Origin: Epiperipatus broadwayi
Lineage: Eukaryota; Onychophora; Udeonychophora; Euonychophora; Peripatidae
Reading direction: 5' to 3'
Assembly: GCA_028023455.1 (NCBI GenBank)
Contig: JAQFVV010000459.1
Coordinates: forward strand, 184,001-248,000
DNA: 64,000 bases
Part shown: positions 14,329 to 25,085 of the stretch, in pieces
Position numbering within the stretch: position 1 is the first letter of the stretch
Layout: every line of letters starts with the position of its first letter
Made by a program: the position numbers and the translations under genes
The notes under the pieces: model-generated
What the model saw: only the letters and a program-made list of their open reading frames with translations
What the model was told of the DNA's origin: nothing
The model's database searches: none

Positions 14329-15571
14329 ATTTTGCTAGGCCTCTATATGCATTATAAATGCATGAGTTGATCAAGTTATGTAAAAAAAAAAATGTTCATT
14401 TATTTTATTTCAAAAAAAGGTTTCATTATTATTCTAAAAAACATAACTATCTTTCCTGATCAGCTAAGCCTAGAATTATTACCGAGTACAATTGTGAGCT
14501 GAATCAGTTTTTAATTTCTACATGAGGGCATCAGAATTGTTAGACCCACTGATGCTGCATCAAACATATTGTAACTCGTAAAGTAATAATTATACGATCT
14601 GGATTAAAATTCCTGTTAAGTAGAAGATATTCCCCTTTGACTTAATTAAGAAAAATAAATCTATTTAGCAACGGTAATTTGTATACTAATTTGAATATAA
14701 TAACTAAATATAAAACTTAAATATAATAACATTAATTTTATACATGTACAATGAAAGTTAAGCTAATAAGAAAGATTTATTCTAGCCCATCATACATTTA
14801 ATATTTATGATTAAGACAAAATTATAATTTTGGAAAGTATTGTGCATATGAATTTTAATAATTTGATTCCAATATTGAAATAATAACTAGTTGGTGTCTT
14901 ATTTTTCCTTGGTAACAGCTTCGTTCACTTCTCAGTTCACAAATCTTTCAATCAAAAAAATTATGTGATAACATTTCATTCAAATCTCTATTCATAAAGC
15001 TTTATGTAAATGTTTTGGCCTTTAACTTACCGGTAAGTTGATATTTAAGTAGGTCATTGATCCTCCGACATTCAATTCAGTCAGTGGGTAGTCTGCAGTA
15101 GTTGTTTTTTAGTTTTACTTCTTCCAAATCTCCAATCAAATTTAGGTAGAGCCAGATGATGATCTAGGTGACTTTTCTCGAGAGAAAGTGTCAGCAAATG
15201 ATTGAGTTCTACTCACTCATGGTGAGCAATTTCAATTCATATCTAAGTGGACACATTTTATTAATATTTTTTTGTATAAAAGAAAATATGAAGCACTTCA
15301 AATTGCTCAACACTCTCTGGAACAACAAGACAAAAGACACTTTTCAAACCTGTTGGCTCCTTTTATATCCCCAGATTCTTTTTTGAAGTTCTGTGCATAT
15401 TCCTTTTTACCTTTTGTTCTATTTTATAAACTTCTACATTATTTCTCATTTTTTATGACAAAGCCTCTTTTCTCATTATGAATTTCTGCTATTTTTAATT
15501 ACTATCAGAAAGTTGTTTCTGATAGCAATCTTTTACCTTTGAAATTTCCTTTCACTATTTGAATCAATTAT
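14329..15571 (-). repeat. Element R, right LTR (5' LTR on the minus strand)
   Basis: Direct repeat of 8953-10200, as described there. The two LTRs look far more alike than those of element C, so R is the youngest of the LTR elements here by eye. The ORF at 15272-15481 is the counterpart of 9900-10127. Confidence 0.85.
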
Positions 15572-16857
15572 GTATAAAGTTATTACACTATTTGATTTTT
15601 GTTTATTTAAATATTGGAAATAATAGCAAATATATTTACTGCTGTTTTGACAAGTTTTCTCAATTTAAAGTAAATGTTTCTGAGTGCACCCTTTGTGTTT
15701 ATCAATTCTTTTACCTTCATTCCAATTCCTTGGGTTAACATGGATAAATTGCGAGTCCAGTCGGTTTTTTAATTCAGGATTCCAATTAACAAGTTCATCG
15801 TTCCATGACAGATTAGTGGAGTGGCGCACGTCAGTCGGAGGATTAATTTGTCATATGTTTTTTTTTTATATAATATTTAGGGCAATCTGTCGCTTAATAT
15901 CTTGTGTAGCCTCAAAGGTAGAGAAGGAGCTGGTGTCTAACATAGACCTCCAGCACAATGAGAAGTTTGACCCATATGTTTCATGAAATTTCCTTTATAT
16001 CTTTTCTTTTTTTTTGTTCAAAATGATTTGTATAAATCTCTTCTTTTTGCCATTTCCTTTATATCTTTTCTTTTTTTTTGGTCAAAATGATTTGTATAAA
16101 TCTCTTCTTTTTGCCATGTAACTTCCACATTCTCTCTGCAATAATCTCAACAGCTAAAAAAACTGTCTAAAAAGCAAAATGTCCTTGCTCTCAATCAAGT
16201 TTTTTTTTAATCTCTAACAAAAGTCTTTTAACCCAATATGCGAACAAAAGAAAAACCACTTTGCAACTTGGTCTTAACTTTTGCTATTTTTGAAAACTCC
16301 CTCTAACTATGCTTTGTTGTTTATCTTGATAATTAGACAATAGGATCCTCAAGAATTTTTTTTAATGAACATTCCACGTGTTGTTTTTTTTTAGGTAAAC
16401 ACACAAATCATTTCCACAAAGTTTCGAAACTTGATAATATATTCATTTCATTAATTTAAATGAAATATCCAACTATTAACTATATCCGTAACAATAACTA
16501 TACATTCCATTCAACTAATTGATTCGTGGAAGGTAAACAAAATTCCTGCTTTTTTCCTTCATATTTTAAAATATTTGAAAATCTCTCAATTTTGTTCTTA
16601 TCTTCTTCAACACAATATTCATCAATATACACATATGCCATAAAATAAGATTAAAGTAAGTGAGAGAAAGAAAGAAAAATATGTACATTAATATTAGTAA
16701 CACATCACCGCTATTATTATTATTTACATACTTATATATGTATAGGCCATGTGGTCCTTTCTCAATATACACTCATGACACAAAACACTCACATACACAC
16801 ACATAGCCTGATTTACTCTCTCCCTTGTAACAGGGTTTGAACCCAGTTCCTGTTACA
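15572..16857 (-). repeat. Element A, left LTR, inner part
   Basis: Continuation of the LTR begun at 8518. It matches 19149-20371, starting TGTATAAAGTTATTACAC and ending ...AACCCAGTTCCTGTTACA, so the full LTR has TG...CA ends. It carries a copy-specific tandem duplication of 61 bases (TTTCCTTTATATC... at 15989 and 16050) that the right LTR lacks. The ORF at 15684-15986 is within LTR sequence and not supported. Confidence 0.8.
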
Positions 16858-16870
16858 ATGCCCCCCCCCC
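16858..16870 (-). other. Possible polypurine tract of element A
   Basis: A run of ten or more C on the plus strand (poly-G on the element's strand) lies three bases from the LTR edge, where the plus-strand primer of an LTR element is expected. A pure G-run is plausible but not proven. Confidence 0.4.
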
Positions 16871-16979
16871 ATTTGAAAGACTTCAAAATGAGGTATACTT
16901 AATTTTGATGGCTAATAAACCAAACTAAAACAACAAAAAATCCTGATTCTAACTCCTCCCTTCCTTATACTTGCATTTA

Positions 16980-17933
16980 CATCTATTTCCTTCCCTGTTC
17001 ACTTTTGCTCATATCTATAGCATTCAACATTTCAGCCACCTCTTCAATTGATGACCTCCCATTTTCTATCAGCATCTGTTCAATTCTTGTTGGCAAATTA
17101 TGCTTGATGATTCTAATTATGTGTTACTCCAATCATATTACATTCATCCAAAGTTTGCAATTTAGCCATCTGTCACCAAAAAAATGCATTTAGTTCTCTT
17201 GCCCATTTAGTCTATAATTTTCTTGCATTATACAGTATCTAATGGCTTCTTGCCACTCTTCTGACCAAAACATCTCATGCACAGCTTTAGTATACTCTTT
17301 AAAGGTTTGAGGTTGGCAAAATAGTGACTTTCACCGTGACAATGCATTCCCCATCAAGTTGCTACATGCTATTATTATCTTGTTTCCTTCTGACATTTCA
17401 TTTATGCTAGAAGTATCTCTGTAGGCTCTTGAGCTGCTCTACTGGCTCCTCTTCTATTTGGCTGATGAATAATGTATCTTAATGAATTGTTTAACATTTA
17501 TCTGGCTACCTATCTATTTTTCCATGGTTTATTGATCTTCCATTATCATATCGCCTATGACTCAGCCTGTCTTTCCCTTTTCTTCATCTTTCCCTTCAGC
17601 CCTTGGCTTAATTTTATTTTCCTCTGTATTTTCCTTCATTTCTGATTTATCTCTAGCTTGCTTTTCAATGTCCCCCACTCCTACCTTACTGCTTCATACT
17701 TCTTCATGTAACTTTTTTCCCAATTCTGCCAATCTCCTTTCATTTTCTACCTGCCCCTTTACTAATCTTTCATTCATTTCTTCCTTTACCTCCCTTATTT
17801 TTTTCCGTAATTTTTCTTCCATTTCCTCTAACTTTACCATGATCCATTTAAACATGTCTGGTTCCTTTCCCTTGTCCAACATTTCTGGATCCATGTTGCT
17901 CTGTGACCTACTTTTTATCCACTTTCCCTTCAC
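16980..17933 (-). pseudogene. Element A: gag relic (gag-only interior)
   Basis: On the minus strand the 17694-17933 frame encodes a charged coiled coil (FKWIMVKLEEMEEKLRKKI ... LAELGKKLHEEV). Further on, a broken frame near 17210-17320 gives FKEYTKAVHEMFWSEEWQEA followed by IRYCIMQENYR, in the style of a Ty3/gypsy capsid. A last piece near 17000-17110 reads NLPTRIEQMLIENGRSSIEE. Gag assembles the particle that packages the RNA. There are stops and frameshifts between pieces. No protease or RT is found between this and either LTR; the whole interior is only ~1.4 kb. Confidence 0.6.
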
Positions 17934-18241
17934 TATTTTTTTTGTTATTTTTTACTCATATTAACCATGCATGCCGGGTTCTATGTCCCAGCTCTTTGAC
18001 CATTTTGCCACATGGTATTTTTTTCCTCGCCCTGTCTGCTTTTTTACTTCAAAGTTTTACATCTCCATTATTTCTTTTACCATATTATTTTTCTCTTCGT
18101 TTTTCTTTTTCCTCTTTTTTTTAAAAAAAAAATATGCAAGTGACTACAAATCCTGTGTTTAAAAAAAATTTCTCTTTTTTTATCAATGCACCTTCTATCG
18201 ATATTAGTTGTATTCACCCAGCCATTCTCTGTTCTTCAAAA

Positions 18242-18259
18242 GCCCCATATTGGGTGCCA
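18242..18259 (-). other. Primer binding site, tRNA-Lys type, of element A
   Basis: The plus strand reads GCCCCATATTGGGTGCCA, one base before the LTR start at 18261. Metazoan tRNA-Lys(CUU) ends in GCCCCACGTTGGGCGCCA, so 15 of 18 bases agree and all mismatches fall at former CpG positions, as expected from methylation decay. The position and the TGG start on the minus strand are exactly those of a minus-strand LTR element's primer site. The tRNA 3' sequence is from general knowledge. Confidence 0.75.
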
Positions 18260-18260
18260 T

Positions 18261-18897
18261 TGAAGCTAAAATGTGCTTTCCCTCATTTAATTCACTTTAT
18301 ATTTATTAATTATCAGCTAGTTATTGAGATTTGACTTCTTCTGATCATGCATTTCTTTTCAGAGACTGAATTGACATGCCTACACATTTATCATATTTAT
18401 AGCTCCGACCATCCACTCCCATATAAAATTTTCCCATATTTTGAGTCATCCTTCCCTTTTTGTGAAGTATTCCTAATATTCAGTCATTCAAAAGGTAAGG
18501 GAAAATGATTCAGCTGCTGAATACAAACATGGATGTATGTAAATTAATCCAATTCAGTCCCTCCCAAACTTAACTAACACTCTCACTGTGCAAATGTTTG
18601 CATTTATGGGCTACAGCCCAAGAGCCAATCTTGCTATTAACAAGAATCACAGAATTTGCTAACAATAAATTAACTCAATAAATTTTAAGCTTTTGCCTGG
18701 TTTATACTAGCTTATGCTCAGGGGTGGCGATGTAACCCACCAGAGAAGAATGAGCAGGTAAATTAGAATCTCTCTCCTTCCCTTTATTTTACCTTGATCT
18801 AACACATTTGTTTCTTGGAATTACTAAACATATATTAACATGCACTCTTAGGAAAGTAATAATGGAATCTATTTCAAAACATACAATATATATTCCA

Positions 18898-18975
<78 letters not shown>

Positions 18976-20371
18976 AATGTAAAAGAGATAAATAAATAAA
19001 CAAAAAAATATATAAAGTTTGTTTTGTTAAATTTAAAATCTATTAATGTTTATTTGAAGTAATTATAAAGTGTCACACACATGTATATGACATAATATTC
19101 TGTTTACAGGATGTTATAGTTAAAAAATAAAATCTATCAAGCAAAATATGTATAAAGTTATTACACTATTTGATTTTTGTGTATTTAAAGATTGGAAATA
19201 ATAGCAAATATATTTACTGATGTTTTGATAAGTCTTTTCAATTTAAAGTAAATGTTTCTGAGTGCACCCATTATGTTATCAATTCTTTTACCTTCATTCC
19301 AATTAATCATGAGTCCATTCAGTCTTTTAATTCAGGATTCCAATTAACAAGTTCATCATTCCATGACAGATCTGTGGAGTGACAAATGTCAGTCAGAGAA
19401 TTCATTCGTCATATGTTTTCTTTCCTTTTTTATATAATATTTAGGGCAATATGTCTCTTAATATCTTGTGTGGCCTCGAAGGTACAGTAGGAGCTGGCAT
19501 ATAACATAGACCCCCAGCATGATGACAACTTTACCCCATGCATTTTATGGAGTTTTCTTTATATCTTTTCTTTTTTTTTGGTCCAAATGATTTTTATAAA
19601 TCTCTTTTTTTACCACGTAAGTTCTGCCTTCTCTCTGCAATAATCTCAACAGCCAAAAAAAATACTGTCTAAAAAGCTAAATGTTCTCACTCTCAATCAA
19701 GTTTTTTTGTCTCTAACAAAAGTCTTTTAATACAATACATGAACAAAAAAAAACCACTTAGCAACTTGGTCTTAACTTTTGCTATTTTTGGAAACTCCCT
19801 CTAACTACGCTTTGTTGTTTACCTTAATAATTAGACAATAGGATCCTCAAGAATTTTTTTTTAATGAACTTTCCACCTGTTTTTTTTCTTTTAGCTAAAC
19901 ACACAAATCATTTCCACAAAGTTTTGAAACTTGATAATATATTAATCTTATTAATTTAAATGAAATATCCAACTATTAACTATATCTGTAACAATAGCTA
20001 TACATTCCATTCGACTAATTGATTCATGGAAGGTAAACAAAATTCCTTTTTTTCTTCTTCATATTTTAAAATATTTGAAAATCTCTCGATTTTATTCATT
20101 TTTCTTACCCCCTTCAACACAATATTCATCAATATACATGTATGCCACAAAATAAGAATAAAATAAGTGAAAGAAAGTAAAAGGTGTACATTAATATTAG
20201 TAACCCATCACCGCTATTATTATTATTATTATTATTTACGTAACTATATATGTGCAGGCTGCGTGGTCCTTTCCCAATACACACTCATGACCCAAAGCAC
20301 TCACATACACACATCCATAGCCTGATTTACTCTCTCCCTTTTAACAGGGTTTGAACCCAGTTCCTGTTACA
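18261..20371 (-). repeat. Element A, right LTR (2.1 kb, 5' LTR on the minus strand)
   Basis: It starts TGAAGC and ends TGTTACA, matching 8518-8952 plus 15572-16857. A middle section of ~446 bases (18703-19148) has no counterpart in the left copy, where element R lies instead. That section holds a (TA)n hairpin at about 18896-18940 and a segment AGGGGTGGCGA near 18720. The right end abuts a TA tract. Confidence 0.8.
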
Positions 20372-20414
20372 ATATATATATATATATTTGAATATTACAT
20401 ATGTATATATATAC

Positions 20415-22278
20415 TGTACCGAAAGAAAGCTTTAGGATTCACATATCCTGAGCATGAGAAGCCATAATACATCACATCACATCACATCACTAGACATTTA
20501 TTTTAAGGGTGGACAGGATATGCAAATCGAATGCGCCAGACTAGCTCAATCAAGCAAATGAGATCTATGTTTTGTTCAGAGAGTTGAAAAGGTAGGAACA
20601 GAAAACAAAATCAACTAAGTAAATAAATAATTTTATTATGAGTATGATTAAATAAACATTCTAAATAATAATCTTTAAAACACACTTAAAATGTACTAGT
20701 TGCACATTCATCAAAATTAAACTGAAATATTTTATGTGGCTTAGAGAGAGATTTCCTGTGTGTGAAAGAGTGCAAAATACTGGCAGTAACAGAAATATTA
20801 GTAAGTATACAGTGATCTCACACCAGACAAAAGATGTTAGCTTCCTGCTTATAACTCATAGTTAGGAAAAGAGATTTATGTCGAAACAGAAGAAATGCGA
20901 AGATAGCTTCCAAAACATTAATAATAATAAAGAGTGTTGAAAGTTATTACTTTCAATCGATTAACCTCCCTCTAAGTGAGACAGGCTAGGAGATCATGAT
21001 CTACCTATTGAGAGGTTAAAATGATCATATGTGCCCCTAATAAACAAATTGGAAGCTTAAAGAAATACAACTAACAATAATAATCTATTATAAATAATTA
21101 AAGTTTCATGACATAAGTAGAACTAATAATAAAATGGGTCACAAGCCAGAAATCAATTAAAATAGTCTGTAATATCCAGACTGCTTTCTATAATAAAAAG
21201 GAATGTGAGATTATAAATAAAACTATACTATTTTACTTACTAAGACTTAAATAGGATGGACAGTAATAGGTTTGAAACTAGCACTCATTAAAAAGAAAAA
21301 AAATATCAAGCATACAGAAACCGAATTACAGAAGATACAATTTGAAAAACATTTATATTTAAAAAGAAAACTAATCCAAGACAACAAACTTTTTAAATTG
21401 TGTAACATAAGTTACCTTAATAATTTAGTTAAATGCTAAGTGCACTAGACTTCTTGAATATGATCCATTAATCTGGATTCCTTGATGGTAGGCTTGGGTG
21501 AGTTGTTTAGTGGTTTCTTTGGATCCGGTTCTTATGGCATTATAGGCAGTTAATGGAGACACAAGGGGTCTGAACCTGTCCTGGTGAGAAGCTTAGCACA
21601 TCATGGTTGAAGAAAATTTTTTTGCTGTAGGTTTAGCATTTATTCTAAACAGAATTGCTGGATCGGCTTTGCTTTCAGAATATGCAGGAATCTTTCTTTC
21701 CAAGTATTTTTGACTGGAATTGTTCGTGCAAGTCTCTCAGAGTTGGTAAAAGTATCTCAGAGTTAGTGAAAAAAAAAGATAATACAATGGCCTGATTAAG
21801 CCTTTTATAGCTGAATCATATCTGAACCAATTACAAAACTTTTTCATTTTAATTAAAATTTATAAAGTTCTCCATCTAGCTAACAATAGTTATCTAATTA
21901 ACGAAAATAAATTGCCCTTTACAGATCTAGGAATTAACTAATGAAAAATTCTTTTCTTTTTGTTTTTTTTTCTTTTTAATTATTCTTATCAATGTAAATC
22001 CCCAAATCTGAAAAGCAATTTATTTATACAATTTACCTTTACATAAATTTAAAAAAAAAAGTAATTTAAGTTTTCTTTTTTTAAAATCAAAATTAAAAAA
22101 CCAAATATAACTGTGGTATTAAAATACAATTCCCACGTACATACATATATATTTATACAAATATTAAATAAAAAAACTTTTAATCAAGTTTTACAAACAA
22201 AATCTTATTAAAAAATTTATTTTGTTTTCGCCACCCCTATAAAACATCAATTTTGTAATGGTGTTTTGAAGCATCCAT

Positions 22279-22282
<4 letters not shown>
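20415..22282 (+). repeat. Repeat D, first copy (solo-LTR-like, 1.87 kb)
   Basis: It runs from TGTACCGAAAGAAAGC to ...CGCCACCCCTATAAAAC...CATCCATTAC and matches the reverse complement of 53292-55474 almost end to end. Shared landmarks include AAGGGTGGACAG, TAGCTCAATCAAGCAA, GACAGGCTAGGAG and AATAATTTAGTT-type stretches. With TG...CA-like ends, no ORF and ~2 kb length it looks like a solo LTR. Both edges lie in TA-rich tracts. A short (CATCA)n run occurs at about 20468-20491. Its orientation as an element is unknown; the strand is given relative to the other copy. Confidence 0.8.

Positions 22283-22344
<62 letters not shown>
22283..22344. repeat. (TA)n microsatellite
   Basis: A pure TA array immediately downstream of repeat D. 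Confidence 0.95.
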
Positions 22345-22348
<4 letters not shown>

Positions 22349-23523
22349 CTAAACAACATACGAGAGATGGAAATCCAGTTAAAAAGAAATGATAAAGAGA
22401 TCCAAATTATAAATAAATCATGGCTTAATCATCAATCATTTATATATCATTCATTGCCATGATCTGATTTGACTCTTGCAAAGTAAGAGTTAATGTATTT
22501 TTCTTATAGTACAATTAAACATAAGTGATTTGTTAATATCACACTTCTGATGTTTGTGAAATAAATGGGATTCAATTAATCGTTAAATCTTGTAATAATA
22601 ATAATAATAATCTCAGGATTATTAGTATAATAATTTAAATATAATATGTTTTATCATATTGTTGAATAAATAAATGACATCCTAATAGACAATAGGAGAC
22701 ATACACTTCACTTATAAGCTAACATATCCTAATGAACCATAATACTAATAGTATGAATAATTAACAAAATATTACATTTAAATAATACAAGCATGAAACA
22801 ATACAACTTTGGAAGAACAATATCTTCACCTAGGATGACATTCGAATATCCAGAATGGAAAGGGCATCTTTTTTGTCATTCTGATATTCATCAATGGTAT
22901 AACTTTAACATTGTCTTCAAAAATAATATATAATCTTTATTAGAATAATAATAACATAAAATAAAATATTTTTTTTAAAAACACTGTAAAGTTCGCTATA
23001 GCTTCTTTCTCCCATTTATTCAAACAGCAAAAATATTTTCTTAACAATATTTCTTTCATAGTTCCACCGATATATTTTGGAAATAACATATCCTTTATTT
23101 CACAAGAGCATTTCATATTATTATTTAAAGTTATCACTTTATTAAATCAAAGATAAAAGTTAATGACAGTAATTCAAAAATCACTTGTCCTTCAAAATAA
23201 ATTGCTTGAACAGCTTTCAAATTAAATAACATATTTAAAATTAAAGTCTTTATCCTTTATTCTTGTTCTTCATTTGAAGTAATACTTTTCAGATATTTAA
23301 TTGCAATGAATATAATCATTCAAAATTATAAATAATAATTTTCTTTGAAAAACTATTATAGTTAAACTGGAATACGAGGGTCCAGGTTGTTTTTATAAGC
23401 TGCTCCGATCACCAAACTATGTGTTCACTTTATACACAGTGTGTCATGTAAAGTCAAAGGGAACCGAGTACATGGTACTGAATCCCCTAATTAATTACAT
23501 ATTCAAGATGCCCACCTCTCTAG

Positions 23524-23554
<31 letters not shown>

Positions 23555-23570
23555 CTAGAGAGGTACTGCA

Positions 23571-23616
<46 letters not shown>

Positions 23617-24635
23617 TGCAGTATCTGAAATCTTACTTCAATGATCCAGTTTAGCCCACCAGAATGTAATATTTCAGCATTGATCTGAAATTATGATCTT
23701 ATTTGTACATATATAATCTGCATAGAGAGCCAATTACAGCTTGTTAGGTACTAATAAATGTCTTTTATTAAATGTTAGTGATACATAGTCATTCTTGCAC
23801 TGACTTAAGCATCACAAATCTAATAGGTAGGGCATAGTAAAATTAAGGTACAATTAGAAACTGTAGATGATTCAAATTGTAAGCTCTTTTTAAATTATAA
23901 TGAGATCATATCACTTGCTCATAATTGTTTACACCTGCATGTATCTTTTAATGTACTCATGTTGTCTTGATTTATATTTATTAATTAAAATATATTAAAT
24001 TATAATAATTGCATTGAGTTTCATTCATAATCCGTCCCAAATCTTAGTTAATTTTCTTAGTGTTAGTTATTAATATATGCACTATTTAGCCAGCCATAGA
24101 GATGTGTGTATTTAAAATAATAGTAATTTAGTTAATATTCCCTGAGTCTCTTGCTCCACCTTTTGCTACTGCTGGCATGCAAACTAAGAAATTCTGAATG
24201 TAACATCATATATGTCATTCATATGGTAGTAAGTCATGGAGTGTTGGTGAAGGATCTGAGGTGTGGTCAGATTCGAGGTCTCAACTTCTCATCTAGGTCA
24301 GCCTTGGTATAATTTGCCAGGACTCTGAATTTTGTAGTGTGAATGTACAAATCTGACCATTACATATTTAAAAAAGAGAACCAGTGATTTTGGATAAAGT
24401 TGGTCAATATAATGTATTTATTTTGAGAGATAGTTGATCATATTATGGACTATTAAGGCAGTTAAATGATTAAGCGTATGTGCGTATATTTATATAAATG
24501 CACACATACATATATGTGAAGGGAGTCACATGGTTATAGATTTTTAAGCTTTGCTATTTTTTTAAATTATTTAAATCTAAGTTTATCCAAAATTTGCTTT
24601 TCTTTGCATAAGAGTGACAATTTCAAGGTAACTGA
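22345..24635. other. AT-rich region, no gene recognised
   Basis: No domain-bearing ORF; the frame at 22940-23137 is unremarkable. The paired hairpins at 23515-23623 are listed separately. A short segment near 24255-24340 contains a B-box-like GATTCGAGGTC but lacks a second copy in the window, so no SINE is called. Confidence 0.5.
23515..23623. repeat. Two abutting (TA)n hairpins with unique inverted arms
   Basis: Hairpin 1 spans 23515-23563 with arms CCTCTCTAGTA / TACTAGAGAGG. Hairpin 2 spans 23564-23623 with arms TACTGCAGTG / CACTGCAGTA. Both enclose pure TA tracts and they share a boundary with no spacer. This is the same design as 8253-8353 with unrelated arms. Confidence 0.92.
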
Positions 24636-24639
24636 TTTA

Positions 24640-25085
24640 TATAGAGAGAGAATTGGGGGGGGGGGCGATTTCTGTTTTTGCAATTTGCATTTTACTTATT
24701 TTTGAGCCATTTCAATTTATTGGTTGGTGGGGTTTGTATTTTATATATTTCACTGATTTCTGTTTTTGTAATTTGTATTTTATTCATTTTTGAGCCATTT
24801 CAATTTATCTCTTGGGCTTGGAGCGGGGGGGTTATTTTATGTATTTTTACTGATTTTGTGTGCATGCGTACTTTTTTAAAATTTACACATAATTTCACTT
24901 GATTTTTTACTTACTTTTGATGTCTTCCCTTAGGCATCTTAATTTCACAGACTTTAGCATTTTTTGTCTTGCCTCAGGCATTTTAATTTTCATTTTACAT
25001 CGATTTCAGCCATTTTGGGGATAGAAATTTATCACTTGCAGGCTTTTTGCTGGTGCTGTAGCATCACCTAATGACCACAGTATGC
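24640..25085 (-). repeat. Repeat family E, second copy (inverted)
   Basis: Reverse-complement relative of 6236-7520. The plus strand ends ...CATTTTGGGGATAGAAATTTATCACTTGCAGG and contains CCTTAGGCATCTTAATTT and CCTCAGGCATTTTAATTT, mirroring the leader and units of the first copy. It has its own tandem structure, with GATTTCTGTTTTTG repeated at 24667 and 24755 (period 88). G-runs at 24655-24665 and near 24830 correspond to the C-runs of the other copy. The ORF at 24678-24902 is a by-product. Confidence 0.7.

Noticed and set aside
24240-24345. Possible tRNA-derived SINE with B-box-like text
   Set aside because: No convincing A box and no second copy in the window.
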